This document shows positions 53,650 through 60,737 of a stretch of 64,000 nucleotides of DNA, piece after piece; positions within the stretch are counted from its first letter, which is position 1; every line of letters begins with the position of its first letter. Location: positions 34,115 through 98,114 of the forward strand of contig JAICHV010000008.1 of the NCBI GenBank assembly GCA_025924715.1. The letters run 5' to 3'. The position numbers and the translations under genes were made by a program. Under the pieces are notes generated by a model. That model was not told where the DNA came from. It saw nothing but the letters and a program-made list of their open reading frames with translations, and ran no database searches. This stretch comes from Alphaproteobacteria bacterium. Lineage in GTDB: Bacteria > Pseudomonadota > Alphaproteobacteria > Micropepsales > Micropepsaceae.

Positions 53650-53814
53650 CTACAGCCTGCCCATCAGGACTAGGACCAACACAACAATCAGGAGCAGGCC
53701 GATACCGCCACCCCCATAATAGCCCATGCCATAGAAGGGGCCGCCGCCCCATCCCTTGAAGCCGCCGAGCAATGCGATAATCAACACGACAAGAAGTATC
53801 ATTCCGAGCGACAT
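53650..53814 (-). CDS. DUF3309 small membrane protein
   Basis: 54 residues: MSLGMILLVVLIIALLGGF, a Gly/Tyr-rich loop, and GIGLLLIVVLVLVLMGRL. This two-helix pattern defines DUF3309, often induced by stress. Function unknown. Confidence 0.8.
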   Translation of the reverse strand: MSLGMILLVVLIIALLGGFKGWGGGPFYGMGYYGGGGIGLLLIVVLVLVLMGRL

Positions 53815-53857
53815 AGAAATCCCTTTCCAATAGACTGCTGCAGGCAAAAATCGCGCG

Positions 53858-54091
53858 CTAGCTTTTGCGCCTCAAGGCGCCCGCCGCCATAACCAGGCCA
53901 AGAACCAGCGCGCCGCCACTGAGAAATTGCGGAATGTGATGCGAAGTATCCGCCGTCGCCTGAATGTTCAGACCCCCGATGCTCGCGACGGTGTCGGTTT
54001 TCTGGGTGGTGAAAACTGGAATGGCAAAGCCAACTATGCCTGCGGCAATCAGCAATAAGCCAATGATCAGTAGTCCGTTTGTGCGTTCCAA
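53858..54091 (-). CDS. Small membrane protein of unknown function
   Basis: 77 residues from a TTG start with AAGGAG eight bases upstream. Helix 1 GLLIIGLLLIAAGIVGFAI, loop TQKTDTVASIGGLNIQATAD, helix 2 LSGGALVLGLVMAAGAL, basic end RRKS. Both helices and the loop with a short beta strand suggest an inner-membrane protein; it precedes the DUF3309 gene by 43 bp on the same strand. Confidence 0.6.
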   Translation of the reverse strand: MERTNGLLIIGLLLIAAGIVGFAIPVFTTQKTDTVASIGGLNIQATADTSHHIPQFLSGGALVLGLVMAAGALRRKS

Positions 54092-54149
54092 AATTCGTTC
54101 TCCTTCGCTGTTTGTCCATTTGGGGGGCTGTTTAGTCCGGTCGGGCGCA

Positions 54150-55014
54150 TCAACTTTTGCCCTTGTGCAATATTTTCGCCCAGGCCCCCGCGGCCTTGAT
54201 CTGTCCACTTGCCGCCAGGTGACAGTCGTCATAGCGGTCCAGCGGGCCCATCAGGCTATCGGTGTCGATGCCCGCGAATATGCCAAGCTGCGCATCAGGA
54301 AGCTGCCTCTGGGCGTCCGCGATCGCGTTGACCGAACTCCATGCGTCGAGGCTGCAACGGGTTGCAATCGAAATATAGATGGGCGCCGAAACGCCATGCG
54401 CCCTGACCGATTTCACCAAGGAACGGAACATTTGCGCGTAAGCCCGACCATCGGTATTGGCGGACAAATCCTCTTCGCCCTGATCCCACACAATATCGGT
54501 AATCCGATATTTTTCTTGCGCGCTGTCGATGGTTGCTAGCAGCATGGGGACTGAGATCGCCGCCGGGGACCCAGCGCTTGATCGGTGTGGCGAATACGGC
54601 AGTTGGTATCAGGATGACTTGATCGGCGCCAGCTGCGATCAATGCGTTCCCGAGGGGGGTCCAATATTCGCCATTGCCCCCCTGCGAACCCAGAAGAGGG
54701 GATTGGGCGATGGTGCAATTGCCCTGAAAGAAATTGATGACCTTGGCGCCATGAGTGGATGCATATCTCTGCCCGCCATTGTTGGCTGCGTTGGACTGGC
54801 CTGCGATCAACAGAATGCGGGTTCGGGCGGTTTGTTCGGGGCAGGCCACGCTTTGCTTGCCGGGATAGGATATCAGCCTTCCGAAGGTGCGATCGGGAAA
54901 GAAGGCGCTGGTGACCGGCGACCAGGCACGGATATCGCCTAAATACATGTCGGCGCCAAATGTCAGGGCAACAACCAGCCCAAGGGCGCCGCCGAGGCGA
55001 GCACGATGCTTCAT
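54150..55014 (-). pseudogene. Sialate O-acetylesterase-like (SASA/SGNH) gene with a frameshift
   Basis: The N-terminal frame gives a membrane anchor (ARLGGALGLVVALTFGADM) and ILLIAGQSNAANNGG, the SASA nucleophile motif; it ends as ...GGDLSPHA. The next frame continues as MLLATIDSAQEKY, IVWDQGEEDL and DCHLAASGQIKAAGAWA with the Asp-x-x-His pair. The switch falls on a run of four G (54546-54549), where one extra base explains it. Either a recent mutation or a sequencing error; with one base removed, a protein of about 287 residues results. Confidence 0.7.
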
Positions 55015-55119
55015 CGAAAGCCTGGCTTTCATTTCATTGGTGAGTAAGGGCGGGCGCGAAAATCCCGCCCGGATCGATTGCATGGAAAGCAATTGACCCG
55101 CGCTTGGCGGGCGTTGTGA

Positions 55120-55145
55120 AACGCGCGGTCCTGGAGAAAGTTTCC
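55120..55145 (-). promoter_or_regulatory. Probable EcfG/ECF-like promoter (GGAAAC-N16-CGTT)
   Basis: Minus-strand GGAAAC, 16 bp, CGTT, reading toward the sialate-esterase-like gene at 54150-55014 with a leader of about 95 nt. Confidence 0.4.
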
Positions 55146-55257
55146 TAAGCTAGCTTGAACGGCTATCCGGACGGGGAAAATCACAGGTCGCGGTCTGCGC
55201 GGTTATGGAGATAACACGGGCCTACCGCGTTACGCTTGGTCCAATGAGAGGTTCGCC

Positions 55258-55449
55258 ATGTCCGCCTTCATGCTTTATGTCTTGGGATTCTTCGTCCTGC
55301 TTGGGGGCCTTGGCTATGGCGCCTTTCTGCTCCATGTGCCGCAAACATGGATAATCGTGGGTGTGCTGGTTCTGATTGGCATCGGCATCATGTCGGCGGT
55401 CTCGCACACCAAACAGCGCGACCCGCCGTCCAGCGCGCCGGAAGCCTGA
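55258..55449 (+). CDS. Small membrane protein of unknown function
   Basis: 63 residues with two helices (MLYVLGFFVLLGGLGYGAFL, WIIVGVLVLIGIGIMSAV) and a polar tail. GAGAGG lies six bases before the ATG. No family recognised. Confidence 0.6.
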   Translation: MSAFMLYVLGFFVLLGGLGYGAFLLHVPQTWIIVGVLVLIGIGIMSAVSHTKQRDPPSSAPEA

Positions 55450-55550
55450 TTGCACCCAACACGACCCTTGTCGGGCCACCAAGCGACAAGAAAGCGTACA
55501 TGTCTGACGTTCAACCATAAATGGGACTTGTCGGAGGTCTTTATTGCGGG

Positions 55551-55952
55551 ATGGAAGCTCACGAAAATCAGCATGCCGTCCTGGTGGTGGAAGATGAAGT
55601 CTTCATCCGCATATCTGCGGTCGCGGCGCTCCAGGAGGCGGGCTTCGTTGTATTGCAGGCGGGCGGCAGCGCCGAGGCCCTGGAGGTGTTGTCGACGCAT
55701 GGTGCCATCGATATCCTGATCAGCGATGTGCAGATGCCCGGAGACATGGATGGGCTTAGCTTGGTGACCTTGCTGAAACGGTCGCGCCCCGCTGTTCAAT
55801 CCATCGTGGTTTCCGCCAACAACTGTGCCGAGGACGCTCGCGCCGCCGGCGCTCTTACCTTCCTAGCCAAACCGTATAGGGACGATAGACTGGTGCAGAT
55901 CGTAACCGACCTGCTGGGACGCAACGTTACCCCGCTGGGTCACGCTGCCTGA
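55551..55952 (+). CDS. Single-domain response regulator
   Basis: 133 residues consisting of a receiver only: acidic pair in VVEDEVFIRI, phosphoacceptor Asp59 (ILISDVQMPG), Ser/Thr in SIVVSANN and Lys107 (LAKPY). No output domain, so it likely relays phosphate or modulates a partner, as single-domain regulators do in the general stress response. It precedes the HisKA_2 kinase by 68 bp. An earlier ATG at 55521 is also possible. Confidence 0.87.
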   Translation: MEAHENQHAVLVVEDEVFIRISAVAALQEAGFVVLQAGGSAEALEVLSTHGAIDILISDVQMPGDMDGLSLVTLLKRSRPAVQSIVVSANNCAEDARAAGALTFLAKPYRDDRLVQIVTDLLGRNVTPLGHAA

Positions 55953-56020
55953 ATGTTGCGTATTTTGCTATTGCCCAGAAATGAGCCTAGCGTCGCCCTT
56001 GGCTCAGGGCGGTAAGAGAT

Positions 56021-57094
56021 ATGTCGGCAACGTTTTTCGGCAAGTTCGGCGATGGGCGTTCGCTCGCGCAGATCGTTGTAGAGACCGTGCGTGAACCACT
56101 GCTCGTGCTGGACGACCGGCTGACCATCCTGGTTGCGAGCAGCTCATTTCACAAGACCTTCCAGATCCACCCTGACGCCACCCCTGGCAAGCCGCTCTAT
56201 TCCCTCGACCAAGGCGGATGGGACATCCCGGCCCTGCATGTCTTGCTGGAAAAGTCCCTCATCGATACGACAGTCGTTCAAGGCCTGCTGGTCGAACAAG
56301 AATTTCCCCGCATAGGCCATCGCATCTTCCTGCTGCATGCACGCAAGGTCCTGGGGACCGATGAGGGTCATGCGCTGATCCTGCTGGGCTTCGAAGAAAT
56401 AACCGAGAGGCGCGCCCTCGAGCTGGAAAAGGCGCGGCTGCAGGCGCGCACTGACGAACTCCTGAAGCAGAAAGAGATCTTGCTGGAGGAAATGCAGCAT
56501 CGCATCGTCAACAGTCTGCAGATTATCGCCAGCATTCTCATGCTGAAGGCCCGCGCCGTTGATTCGCCGGAGACCCGCCAACATCTGCAGGATGCCCATC
56601 GTCGGGTCATGTCGATTGCGGCTGTCCAGAAACATCTGCACAGTTCCAGCCGCGTGGACATGATCGAGCTCGGGCCTTATTTGGAAAAGCTCTGCGGCTC
56701 GCTGGCGGACTCCATGATCAGCGAAAGCAGCTCTGCGACCATCGACGTCCAGGCGGACAGCGGTACGGTTTTATCCGGCGATGCCATCAGCCTGGGCCTG
56801 ATCGTCACCGAACTGGTGATCAACGCGCTGAAATACGCCTTTCCCGATCAGAACAAGCAGCCAACCGTCCGGGTGCGCTATGAAGTTCAGGGACGCGACT
56901 GGAAACTCTCCGTTAGCGACAATGGCGTGGGGCGGCCGGAAAATATGACGTCGCCTGTCAAGGGCGGCCTGGGTACAAGCCTGGTCAAGGCCCTGGCGCA
57001 GCAACTGGATGCCAAAGTGGAAATCGAGAGCGGCCCCGCCGGCCTGACCGTGTCCGTCACGCATGTCACTTTTGTTTCGCGCACAGCAGCCTAA
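56021..57094 (+). CDS. PAS-HisKA_2 sensor histidine kinase
   Basis: 357 residues: PAS-like domain about 18-130 (VREPLLVLDDRLTILVASSS, ILLGFEEITERRALE), coiled link, His160 in the HRxxN motif (EMQHRIVNSLQIIASILML), and HATPase (SLGLIVTELVINALKYAF, GLGTSLVKALAQQLDAKVEI). It is soluble and probably phosphorylates the single-domain regulator encoded just upstream. The same kinase class as the gene at 35807-36595, and the class used in EcfG signalling. Confidence 0.9.
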   Translation: MSATFFGKFGDGRSLAQIVVETVREPLLVLDDRLTILVASSSFHKTFQIHPDATPGKPLYSLDQGGWDIPALHVLLEKSLIDTTVVQGLLVEQEFPRIGHRIFLLHARKVLGTDEGHALILLGFEEITERRALELEKARLQARTDELLKQKEILLEEMQHRIVNSLQIIASILMLKARAVDSPETRQHLQDAHRRVMSIAAVQKHLHSSSRVDMIELGPYLEKLCGSLADSMISESSSATIDVQADSGTVLSGDAISLGLIVTELVINALKYAFPDQNKQPTVRVRYEVQGRDWKLSVSDNGVGRPENMTSPVKGGLGTSLVKALAQQLDAKVEIESGPAGLTVSVTHVTFVSRTAA

Positions 57095-57103
57095 CCTGAG
57101 CGC

Positions 57104-57330
57104 GCCGATATCGGTGGGGCGGCATAGCCGCGCTCCACCGAACCATTGAGATTGTCCCAGTGATCCAGAATGCGGATCTGCGTCCGGGGTGCGCAGGCCA
57201 TGTCCCGTGACGCGATCGATTGGCGAGTCTGGGTCAGGCGCAGAAAAGCCAAGCTGCCAGCAAGGAGAGCTATCGCATCCGCGGCGTGACGATTGGCGGC
57301 CACAAGGCGACCGTGATCGCTGCGGCGGCG
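57104..57330. pseudogene. GH67 alpha-glucuronidase remnant, split by an inversion
   Basis: On the minus strand (about 57104-57260) the frame reads LAFLRLTQTRQSIASRDM, APRTQIRILDHWDNLNGSVE and RGYA, the signature region of GH67 alpha-glucuronidases. On the plus strand (57265-57330) ESYRIRGVTIGGHKATVIAA resembles the segment that precedes it in those enzymes. The two parts should be head to tail; here they are back to back, so one was inverted. Nothing else of the gene remains. Confidence 0.5.
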
Positions 57331-57343
57331 TTGACGTCGTCAT

Positions 57344-57619
57344 CTACCGAAGCGTTCCTAGAAAATCGTCCCACTGGATCCGTTGTCGTTGCGCCATAGA
57401 TTCCGGCATGCGCCGGCCACCTTGCGCATCTACCGCGTCAGCCATGAGCACCGATAGATAGCCATAATAGCGATCCTTGTCAGCCAGGTCGATCACCTTA
57501 GCGAAACGGTCACCGGCAGCGGGGACGCAGGCCAATCGGGCCGGCACGATCTGTTGGTTACTCCAGGCGCCGCACGCATTTATATCGGTATCGTGCTGGG
57601 CAACGGCTGCTTGCAGCAT
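57344..57619 (-). CDS. Hypothetical protein
   Basis: 91 residues (MLQAAVAQHDTDINACGAWS..., FAKVIDLADKDRYYGYLSVL). Two Cys and a helical C-terminus. It begins 7 nt after the upstream gene ends, so it may be its operon partner, but there is no clear ribosome site and no known family. Confidence 0.35.
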   Translation of the reverse strand: MLQAAVAQHDTDINACGAWSNQQIVPARLACVPAAGDRFAKVIDLADKDRYYGYLSVLMADAVDAQGGRRMPESMAQRQRIQWDDFLGTLR

Positions 57620-57626
57620 CTTCGGA

Positions 57627-58070
57627 TTAAAAGGTGCTCTGTTTGCTACCGGAGCGCTTTTTTTTGAAATCCGAATAAGCCGTAGCCACTTGGTTTTCAT
57701 AATTTATTCGAGCTGCAGCAATACGGCGCTGGCCTTCTTGGCGCGTGAGTTTCCCTGCGTCTACGTCCGATGCCGCGTCGAGCGCAATTTTTGCGTAATC
57801 CTCGAACAAAGCCATGTTGTGTAGCTTTTCCCGCACGGCGTAGGCGCGATACGCCTTCAGGGTGCAATCAACTGAAGCCTTTATTGTCTGGAGCGTTAAA
57901 GATTTTGCTTGGCATTCGTCCAAACGTCGTTGGCGTTCTGCAGCCGCATCGGGAACAGCGGCGGGGTCATATGGTGGTAATTTGCCGGCGCCGCAAACCG
58001 CTATCCAAATGAACAGCACTGAGAAGGCCTTAGACGTCGCGGGACGAGCGGCACCATGTAAAGGGGTCAT
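57627..58070 (-). CDS. Exported hypothetical protein, coiled helical
   Basis: 147 residues with a signal peptide (about 1-30, FSVLFIWIAVCGAG) and a helical mature part (AAAERQRRLDECQAKSLTLQ, two Cys). AGGAGGG lies eight bases before the ATG at 58070, which decides the start over the upstream GTG. No family recognised. It is the last gene of island 1. Confidence 0.5.
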   Translation of the reverse strand: MTPLHGAARPATSKAFSVLFIWIAVCGAGKLPPYDPAAVPDAAAERQRRLDECQAKSLTLQTIKASVDCTLKAYRAYAVREKLHNMALFEDYAKIALDAASDVDAGKLTRQEGQRRIAAARINYENQVATAYSDFKKKRSGSKQSTF

Positions 58071-58304
58071 TATAGCAACCCTCCTCACGGAGCTTATAAC
58101 TTATACGGTAGTCGGCGGGGGGCCAGGATCGCGTTCCCGCGCCGAGGGTTAAGTTCCCCCTGGCAACATTCATCATCGCCGTAATATCCTAGGCGGGGAA
58201 ACCGCAGGATCAGAAAGCGGAGTATCGGCCGGCTGCCTTTCGGGGCGGCCCAATATCCAGCAAAGCAGGGAAACGGTCACCGGAGACCGTCTTGGGCCAG
58301 ACTG

Positions 58305-58322
58305 CCGCCCCAGCCATTCAGT
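58305..58322 (+). repeat. Right attachment-site repeat, second tRNA-Gln 3' end
   Basis: CCGCCCCAGCCATTCAGT, matching 31139-31156 in 17 of 18 positions. Only the 3' end of the tRNA is present; no cloverleaf can be built. Confidence 0.6.
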
Positions 58323-58596
58323 CGCGCCGAAATGGTGAATTCGAAAAGCGTAAGAATTTCCCGGACATTTCCGCCGCTTGCACGGGAGTTCAGCTCCAGG
58401 AGACAGTGTTCGGGCATTTCACGCCTTTTTGCGGCGGCAGTTTCGGGGCCGGTCTCAGCGTCGCTTCCTTAAATTTCCGCGTTTCGGTGAGACCGAACCT
58501 CGACACGGGTTCGAACGCGATGGTTATTGCAGCAATAATCCCACCTGATTGCGAAAAGCTCCCGCGATTTCCGGGGCTTAGGATTCCCAGCCACGC

Positions 58597-58701
58597 GAAA
58601 ATTACAGTTCAAAGGTAGGGAAATTTTGGATTCGCGCAGGGAAATTCCGGGTCAGCGATGGGAATTTCGCGACTTGCGAAGGGACGTGGAATTTGCGGCC
58701 T
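58597..58701 (+). repeat. 21-bp-period iteron-like array
   Basis: GGG cores at 58618, 58639, 58660 and 58681 are spaced by exactly 21 bp; units begin GGGAAATTTTGG, GGGAAATTCCGG, GGGAATTTCGCG and GGGACGTGGAAT. A weaker unit, GAAAATTAC, lies one period earlier at 58597. 58323-58596 holds no gene but has scattered mirror copies (GAATTTCCCGG). Confidence 0.7.
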
Positions 58702-59177
58702 TAAAATTCGAGAAGTCGTGCCGCGACCTCTGCAAAGGAGGTCATCCGATAGGGGGTGTAGCGGTCCTTGGCACTCGCCTTGGCGGACGCGACTACCACA
58801 AGGTGGGTAGGCGTCGGCCGCGCGAGGTTGGATAGATCGGCCATTGGGAAGAGCCAGAAAGCTTCAATGGCAAGGCCGGCCAACTTGATACAGAGGAGAT
58901 ACCCTCCCCTACTTTCCGAATAGGTCTTGCGGCGCAGGTCGAATTGAACCGTCTTGGCCTTCTCATTATCGAACTTCCGCCTAGCCTTGATCTGAAGGGG
59001 GATCGGCCGCCAGCTCTCCTTGTCTAGAAGGAGGAGATCGAGTCCCCCATCATCCGCGATCGGTTTGAAGGGCGAGAGCCGCCCACCGGAAGCTTCCAGT
59101 ATCCCCGCTGCCGCCAGACATTCCCCGATCGCACCTGCTTGGGTGGTGGTGGCACTAACGGGGGGCGAAGGGCCCAT
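58701..59177 (-). CDS. PD-(D/E)XK nuclease-like protein
   Basis: 158 residues. TTTQAGAIGECLAAAGILEA with a conserved Glu, then PIADDGGLDLLLLDKESWRP and PLQIKARRKFD give the D...D...(Q/E)xK pattern of the PD-(D/E)XK fold with Gln at the third position. It ends IAEVAARLLEF-like at the C-terminus. Similar small domains occur in mobile elements as group I intron-type or repair nucleases. The start at 59177 lies 1 nt after the upstream gene's stop. Confidence 0.6.
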   Translation of the reverse strand: MGPSPPVSATTTQAGAIGECLAAAGILEASGGRLSPFKPIADDGGLDLLLLDKESWRPIPLQIKARRKFDNEKAKTVQFDLRRKTYSESRGGYLLCIKLAGLAIEAFWLFPMADLSNLARPTPTHLVVVASAKASAKDRYTPYRMTSFAEVAARLLEF

Positions 59178-59178
59178 C

Positions 59179-59601
59179 TTACTGCGGCGCCGGTGCAGAT
59201 ACCCGGGGCTGGTTCGGTACCCGGCCGTCAGTAGGTCCCGCTTCCAGGCCCCTCCCCACTCCGTACTGAGACTCGCTGGTCGAGAAGCTGGCGAGCTTTC
59301 CCTCTTGGTCAATCCAGAGAATGACATTTGAGGACCGGCTGTCAGCACCCCCGACGAACGCCCCTACAAGGGGAATGAAGTTCTCGGGTCTGGCGGTGGC
59401 CTGCACATATGAATACATCAGCATCCGGCGCCCATCCGGCAGAAGGCTATTGGTGGTCGGTGGGCCAAGCCGGGCAACGATCTCGCTATAGGTAGTTTTA
59501 CCCTTTTCGAAGCTATGGAGGTTGGCCTCATCGACTCTGACCCCCGCCGAGACACAGCCCGTCAGCAGGAACGCTGCCAGCAGCATGCTGGGCAATTTCA
59601 T
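59179..59601 (-). CDS. BamE/SmpA-like lipoprotein
   Basis: 140 residues with a lipoprotein signal (MLLAAFLLTGCVSAG, lipobox LTGC) and a BamE-like domain: LHSFEKGKTTYSEIVARLGP, then RRMLMYSYVQATARPENFIP and SSNVILWIDQEGKLASFSTS. Element-borne BamE-like lipoproteins are common and are not the essential BamE. Adjacent to the nuclease-like gene on the same strand. Confidence 0.8.
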   Translation of the reverse strand: MKLPSMLLAAFLLTGCVSAGVRVDEANLHSFEKGKTTYSEIVARLGPPTTNSLLPDGRRMLMYSYVQATARPENFIPLVGAFVGGADSRSSNVILWIDQEGKLASFSTSESQYGVGRGLEAGPTDGRVPNQPRVSAPAPQ

Positions 59602-60169
59602 AGATCGACTCCCTTCGCCCTGGTGATCGGGGAGTTGATAAGCCTCGATTAGGAGAGCCGCATACGCCTTTAGGCTTTCGCCCTGTACATGCGCGTATGC
59701 CTCCCCGACCGCATAGGTCGAGGAGTGCTTTGACGGCAGCACTGACAGCCGCCTAATCGAGAGGTTATCAAGCCCCAGGCAGAGTAACCCCCGCCCAAGC
59801 CGAAACTAAGATGCTTCGGGCCTCGGTTCCAGCCCAATCTTGCCAGGACAGAGGGTCAAGGTTGAGGCTTAGCGGCCCCCCTGGCGGCCATTTCTAGGAC
59901 CGCAAAGCAACATCCGCCTGCGCTGCTCTCCCGCTCGGGCGAAAAGCTCAGTTAGACGGCCCTGCGCGAGAACAACAAAAGCAGCGCTGTCAACCATTAC
60001 TGCATCATCGTTTCCCGCTGCACTCCCAGAGCGGCGAAATGAAAGAATTCAGTGCCGTCAATAATCATTGAACGGAGCCAAAAATAATTACGGCGGTAGC
60101 GTGAATGCTAATTTTCCCGCGCCCGTTTTGTGCATATGGAGTCTGTCCGAAGATTGATGGGAGTCCTTG
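59602..60169. other. Intergenic stretch, 568 bp
   Basis: No gene supported. AT-rich from about 60040 on (CAAAAATAATTACGG, TTGTGCATATGGAG), which may hold the promoter of the plus-strand genes that follow. Confidence 0.4.
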
Positions 60170-60667
60170 ATGGACCGGCCGGACATAAAACAAACCTCAA
60201 TTACCTGCCTCGTTTCCGATTCTGTGATCACAGAATTGGTGAATCACAGCCATGCTAGCTCATCGTTGGATGACGCCGCACATGAGCTTTTTATCATCGC
60301 ATGTGCAGAAGATGACCACACCTTGCACGCCGCAATGAAAGCGGCGGCCCTTAAGACCCGCCTCCTCGCAGGTGAGGCGGGAATGGGCGTCAAGTGGATG
60401 GAGTGGATGAAAGTTCGGATACCGCTTTCTACAGCTCATCTCTATGCCCTGGTTAAAATCGGTTCTGCCGACAATCCAATCAAAGCGCTCGACGATTGGA
60501 GGCGCGACAATCGCAACCGGTCGAAAGACCGCGGCCTCGCTAAGAAAAGCAAGCTTAGCGAGAACCACAGACTTTTGATGAAGGCCATTTCGAAGCTGTC
60601 TGACGCACAGGCCAAAGATGAATATGTGAGGTTTTACCAGCGTCATCGCGCTCTCTGCGCTGGCTGA
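60170..60667 (+). CDS. Hypothetical protein upstream of the ParB-methyltransferase
   Basis: 165 residues, helical and charged; includes AAMKAAALKTRLLAGEAGMG and LSENHRLLMKAISKLSDAQA. GGGAG precedes the ATG. It lies 70 bp before the methyltransferase on the same strand and probably shares its transcript. No family recognised with confidence. Confidence 0.6.
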   Translation: MDRPDIKQTSITCLVSDSVITELVNHSHASSSLDDAAHELFIIACAEDDHTLHAAMKAAALKTRLLAGEAGMGVKWMEWMKVRIPLSTAHLYALVKIGSADNPIKALDDWRRDNRNRSKDRGLAKKSKLSENHRLLMKAISKLSDAQAKDEYVRFYQRHRALCAG

Positions 60668-60737
60668 CAATAAAAGAGAGCATTCTGATCAACCCCAAAC
60701 GAAGCCGCGCGGTACCCCGCGCGTCAAGGAGACTATT

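Larger units (their letters stand above)
31151..58317. mobile_element. 27 kb genomic island integrated at tRNA-Gln
   Basis: Bounded by the direct repeats at the tRNA-Gln 3' end and at 58305-58322. Inside are broken genes, a large serine recombinase with DUF2924, a GIY-YIG fragment, small repeated gene families, stress regulators and a large cyclic glucan synthase. No tyrosine integrase, relaxase or replication gene was seen, so the island looks decayed and not self-mobile, or it is carried by functions encoded beyond the window. Confidence 0.6.

Noticed and set aside
31151..58317. CRISPR array or prophage structural genes in the island
   Set aside because: No regularly spaced repeat-spacer units were found; the 21-22 bp arrays have no spacers of CRISPR type, and no capsid, tail or terminase gene is recognisable.
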